Part shown: piece after piece, positions 61,614 to 64,000 of the stretch
How positions within the stretch are numbered: the stretch's first letter is position 1
Layout of the letters: every line of letters starts with the position of its first letter
Source: Anaerosphaera multitolerans
Lineage (GTDB): Bacteria > Bacillota > Clostridia > Tissierellales > Peptoniphilaceae
DNA length: 64,000 nt
Direction of reading: 5' to 3'
Assembly (NCBI RefSeq): GCF_004006535.1
Contig: NZ_RLIH01000005.1
Coordinates: 62,001-126,000 of the forward strand
The notes under the pieces: model-generated
What the model was told of the DNA's origin: nothing
What the model saw: only the letters and a program-made list of their open reading frames with translations
The model's database searches: none
Made by a program: the position numbers and the translations under genes

Positions 61614-62086
61614 AAAGCTCACTCCTTACTATAGCAGCATACATACAAGTGATATTCCCATTTCCAATCACTAGGGATTACTTGCTCTCAGTCTAATATA
61701 GCTTAAACTATTTGTCCATAGCTTTTTCTTATTTCTAAAGCATACCTTTTATCTTCGCCGTTAAAATTAGTATTATTTTTCTCATATTTTTATTCAAAAA
61801 GTAATACACGATAACTATTCTTTATAAATTATTATTTACAATTACTAATATAAAATATTAAAAGATATTTTTATTTGACGTTTGAACTTTTATTGGTGTG
61901 GGTATTTATTGTTTAGCTTTATGCTACATATGTTTAACTCCCTTAATGAATGATTTTGAGAAAGTTGTCCTTATGGACTTCTTTTTCATTTGCTTATTTA
62001 TATTAGTTTTATCTATTCCATCTAAATTCATACTTTCTAAACTTATAATAGCTTTATATTTATTTAAATTTTCTGCTTATAAAATG
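61614..62086. other. Intergenic spacer with repeat copy B
   Basis: No intact gene is supported. An imperfect inverted repeat (CAAGT...ACTTG with CCC/GGG inside, 61646-61684) lies upstream of the response regulator. The region 61927-61991 is the second copy of the interspersed repeat. A 50-codon open stretch without an RBS runs through it on the minus strand (about 61927-62080). Confidence 0.5.
61927..61991 (-). repeat. Interspersed repeat, copy B
   Basis: Second copy of the repeat at 48562-48628. Small indels relative to copy A shift the reading frame after the shared MKKKSI codons, so at least one copy is not coding. GTCC-ATAA-GGAC forms a small hairpin within it. Confidence 0.75.
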
Positions 62087-62118
62087 ATAAAAAGCTTGTA
62101 CACTATGACAAGCCTTTT
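62087..62118 (-). terminator. Terminator of the 53-residue ORF
   Basis: Minus strand AAAAGGCTTGT pairs with ACAAGCTTTTT (11 bp, one G-T pair) and is followed by ATC. It begins two bases after the small gene's stop codon. Confidence 0.8.
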
Positions 62119-62119
62119 A

Positions 62120-62281
62120 CTATTCCTTATTCTCTTCATATCCAACTAATATATCAAAATAAGTTAGATTTTCCACAATAGTTCTATTTGCAATTTGCAC
62201 TATTTTTATGTCTTTTTCAATTTCATTTAAGGTTTTTGAAAGTTTTCTGCTTTCAATATCAATTAAGTACTGGAACTTCAT
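62120..62281 (-). CDS. Small protein of unknown function (53 residues)
   Basis: Unrecognised. MKFQYLIDIESRKLSKTL begins a mostly helical, charged protein with no TM segment or cysteine. Support for it as a real gene: ATG with AGGAGGT upstream, a promoter with TATAAT at 62300-62305 (CTGAAA at 17 bp), and a terminator directly after the stop. It is a self-contained unit between the AhpD-like gene and repeat copy B. No partner gene is adjacent. Confidence 0.7.
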   Translation of the reverse strand: MKFQYLIDIESRKLSKTLNEIEKDIKIVQIANRTIVENLTYFDILVGYEENKE

Positions 62282-62299
62282 AATCCACCTCCTATACTT

Positions 62300-62328
62300 A
62301 TTATATACTCTAAAAACAAAATTTTCAG
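62300..62328 (-). promoter_or_regulatory. Promoter of the 53-residue ORF
   Basis: CTGAAA (62323-62328), 17-bp spacer, TATAAT (62300-62305) on the minus strand; the -35 overlaps the stop codon of the upstream gene. Confidence 0.6.
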
Positions 62329-62945
62329 TCCTTAAATTCTAAAGGTGAGAAATTAAATAAATTGCCAACTATAGCATGAATAAGAGCTATTGGAAGTGAC
62401 AATATAAATAAAACCACCATTGAAATTTCATAAGGTAGCGAACTTCTCTCATCTATAACATACTTATCTCCCTTTTTAAATCGTGCAATTAGAGAACCCA
62501 AGGGTATCCCAAAGGTATTTCCCATCATAATAACCTGTATAGCAGAAAGAATTCCCAAAGCTTTATCCTTACCATAGTCATTTATAATTTTTTCCCATGC
62601 AGTTAAGGAAACAGCTCCTCTATTATTAGCATAGTATTGTGAAAATAAAATTCCTTCCTGTTCATCTTTTGGCACATCCCCTAAAACGCTGTTTAAAATA
62701 TTATCTATCTCACCTTTACTAAGACCACTTTCCAAAGCCATTTCCGTATGAGCATAAGAGCACATAAAGCATCCATTAACCTCTGTTACAGCAAGCATAA
62801 TCCTCTCTTTAAACTTCTCAGTTAATAATCCACTACTTATAAATTTCTTTAATTTAGGCATAGCTCTTATCCCATAGTAAAGATTTCTATAAGCCTTTCC
62901 TAAACTGTAAAGCCTTCTACCAAAAGTATTTTCTTTTACAAACAT
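62325..62945 (-). CDS. AhpD/carboxymuconolactone decarboxylase-like protein with C-terminal TM
   Basis: 206 residues. The alkylhydroperoxidase D motif is present: NGCFMCSYAHTEMALESG (CxxC followed by His at about 58-66), preceded by the helical ERIMLAVTEVNG. A C-terminal hydrophobic helix (about 170-195) suggests membrane anchoring, unusual for the family. Likely a disulfide-based peroxidase or a relative; substrate unknown. ATG with GAGAGGT upstream. Confidence 0.82.
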   Translation of the reverse strand: MFVKENTFGRRLYSLGKAYRNLYYGIRAMPKLKKFISSGLLTEKFKERIMLAVTEVNGCFMCSYAHTEMALESGLSKGEIDNILNSVLGDVPKDEQEGILFSQYYANNRGAVSLTAWEKIINDYGKDKALGILSAIQVIMMGNTFGIPLGSLIARFKKGDKYVIDERSSLPYEISMVVLFILSLPIALIHAIVGNLFNFSPLEFKD

Positions 62946-63138
62946 AGTATACCTCTCAATATTATTAAAGGGGTATTAAGATTTTATATTTTTTTAAACT
63001 ATTTCTTAGAACAATAAATATAACTTTTAAAAATCCTACACTCCCTAATTTATTTACTTTTAAAATATATTTTTATCATAAAACTGTTATAAGAAATATA
63101 CCCATTATTTATATTACACATACTTATAAAAAGTTTAA
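62946..63138. other. AT-rich intergenic region
   Basis: About 190 bp between the AhpD-like gene and the ABC ATPase terminator. It must hold the AhpD promoter (a TATAAA-type -10 near 62980 is possible) but no convincing element was identified. Confidence 0.4.
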
Positions 63139-63166
63139 CAAAAAAAGAAAGCCTAAGCTTTCTTTT
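63139..63166 (-). terminator. Terminator of the ABC importer ATPase gene
   Basis: Minus strand AGAAAGC, loop TTAG, GCTTTCT followed by a T-run; begins at the stop codon. Confidence 0.82.
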
Positions 63167-63938
63167 AAGATACTAATTTTAAACTTTCAAGTATTCTTTC
63201 ATTATAGAATTTAGTCAACTCGTCTTCAGTAATATCTTCAGATTGCACATCCAATACGATTTCACCTTTGTTAAGCATAATTATCCTTTTAGAGTATTGA
63301 ATAGCATGCCTTAAATTATGTGTAATCATAAGTGTTGTAATTTTTTCCCTATTTATTAAATCCACTGTCTTATCCATAATTAATTTTGATGTCTTCGGAT
63401 CTAATGCTGCTGTATGTTCATCAAGTAAGAGTAAATCCGGTCTTTTTATAGTAGACATTAAAAGTGACAGAGATTGCCTTTGCCCTCCTGAAAGAAATTT
63501 AACTTGCGTAGTTAACTTATCTTCTAAACCTAAATCCAGTTCCTTTAGTTTTTCAACTATCATATTTACATTATTGTTTTTTATTAATTTTTTAAAAGTA
63601 AACTTTTCCCCTTTTTTTAAAGCAATGGACATATTTTCAAGTATATTTAAACTGGGAGAAACTCCTTTTGACGGATCTTGGTTTACTTTCCCAATATAGC
63701 TCGCTCTTTTTTCTTCAGGCAGTTTATTTATTTCATTCCCATTTAAATTAATGCTTCCACTATCACTTTCAATACTTCCGCTAATTAAATTAAATAAAGT
63801 ACTCTTTCCACAACCATTCGGTCCTAAAATCGTAGTACAGACATTTGCTTCAATTTCCAAAGAGAAGTCTTTAAATATTCTATGCTCTTCAGGCGTACCC
63901 GGATAAAAAGTCTTATTTAAATTTTCTATTTTTAACAT
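63165..63938 (-). CDS. ABC transporter ATP-binding protein (TrpXYZ/COG1101-like)
   Basis: 257 residues. Walker A GPNGCGKSTLFN, Q-loop in KVNQDPSKGVSPSL, signature LSGGQRQSLSL, Walker B LLLLDEHTAALDPK, H-loop MITHNLRHA. The DEHTAALDP variant and the KVNQDP segment are typical of the ATPases that pair with TrpX/YtrF-type substrate-binding proteins for aromatic or related substrates; the substrate is not certain. ATG at 63938 with AAGGTG upstream. Confidence 0.9.
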   Translation of the reverse strand: MLKIENLNKTFYPGTPEEHRIFKDFSLEIEANVCTTILGPNGCGKSTLFNLISGSIESDSGSINLNGNEINKLPEEKRASYIGKVNQDPSKGVSPSLNILENMSIALKKGEKFTFKKLIKNNNVNMIVEKLKELDLGLEDKLTTQVKFLSGGQRQSLSLLMSTIKRPDLLLLDEHTAALDPKTSKLIMDKTVDLINREKITTLMITHNLRHAIQYSKRIIMLNKGEIVLDVQSEDITEDELTKFYNERILESLKLVS

Positions 63939-63957
63939 TTTCACACCTTCTTAAATT

Positions 63958-64000
63958 TTAAAAAGTTTCTTGCAATATTTTTAATTTTTTGAACTGCTCA
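63958..64000 (-). CDS. Possible C-terminus of the partner ABC permease (cut by window edge)
   Basis: Only 13 codons are visible (EQFKKLKILQETF then stop), 19 bp upstream of the ATPase start. The position fits the permease that normally precedes this ATPase. The sequence is too short for identification. Confidence 0.35.
   Translation of the reverse strand, partial: EQFKKLKILQETF

Noticed and set aside
61628-61636. TGCTATAGT as a possible extended -10 for the second response regulator
   Set aside because: Initiation from it would start inside the RBS, leaving no usable leader.
61898-62149. 83-codon plus-strand open frame rich in Phe, Leu and Ile
   Set aside because: It is antisense to repeat copy B, the small gene's terminator and part of the 53-residue ORF, has no RBS, and its composition is typical of antisense AT-rich DNA.

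Overview
The window is strongly AT-rich, low-GC Gram-positive chromosome with tight co-oriented operons, strong AGGAGG-type ribosome binding sites and very frequent TTG/GTG starts. The IspH-S1 fusion, the complete Rnf complex, the CdaA/CdaR pair, the efp/Asp23/nusB/xseAB/tlyA/recN order and the MEP-pathway genes point to an anaerobic member of the Clostridia/Tissierellia, most likely near the Peptoniphilaceae. This placement is an inference from gene content and order. No sporulation gene was seen, and the usual spo0A after recN is absent. There is no rRNA, CRISPR array, prophage or intact insertion sequence.

Layout. 1-9861 (minus): envelope and housekeeping genes: FHA protein, RodA/FtsW, class B PBP, ispD, ispF, transaldolase-like aldolase, glpX, rho, a SpoU-type methyltransferase, a DUF6873 protein, then thrS behind its own promoter and T-box. 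9961-10820 (plus): recX and a GIY-YIG protein. 10844-18119 (minus): a small membrane protein, a two-component system with a lipoprotein, guaB, and the c-di-AMP synthesis operon. 18216-21580: cmk-plsC-ispH/S1, behind a leader that carries a terminator. 21604-34408: one long operon of about 15 genes from asp23 to a flavoprotein (nusB, xseAB, ispA, tlyA, recN, nudix, purine and pyrimidine phosphorylases, site-2 protease, scpAB, rluB, mnmM). 34412-35431: efp plus an acidic CD1247-type protein. 35440-42718: a NusG-II/Gx transporter/maf/radC/RNase G operon that runs into a minor-pseudopilin module. 42722-47842: rnfCDGEAB.

47993-64000 is looser: two tRNA-Leu genes with related terminators, an ArAE-type membrane protein, a heterodimeric ABC exporter under a TetR regulator, bioY with a BirA-like box, coaE-polA, a second two-component system with a DUF2680 secreted protein, a 53-residue orphan protein, an AhpD-like protein and the ATPase of an ABC importer. 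Two spacers (48131-48900 and 61640-62086) share a decayed repeat of about 65 bp.

The most interesting items are regulatory or architectural: a hairpin that may bring the rho ribosome binding site to its start codon; an attenuator-like leader on cmk-plsC-ispH/S1; paired operators for the TetR regulator; a BirA-like box over the bioY promoter; an 11-bp-period response-regulator box in front of the DUF2680 gene; a minor-pilin module without motor genes next to an SGNH hydrolase and a truncated RNase G; and a possible AUU start codon for ispH/S1.
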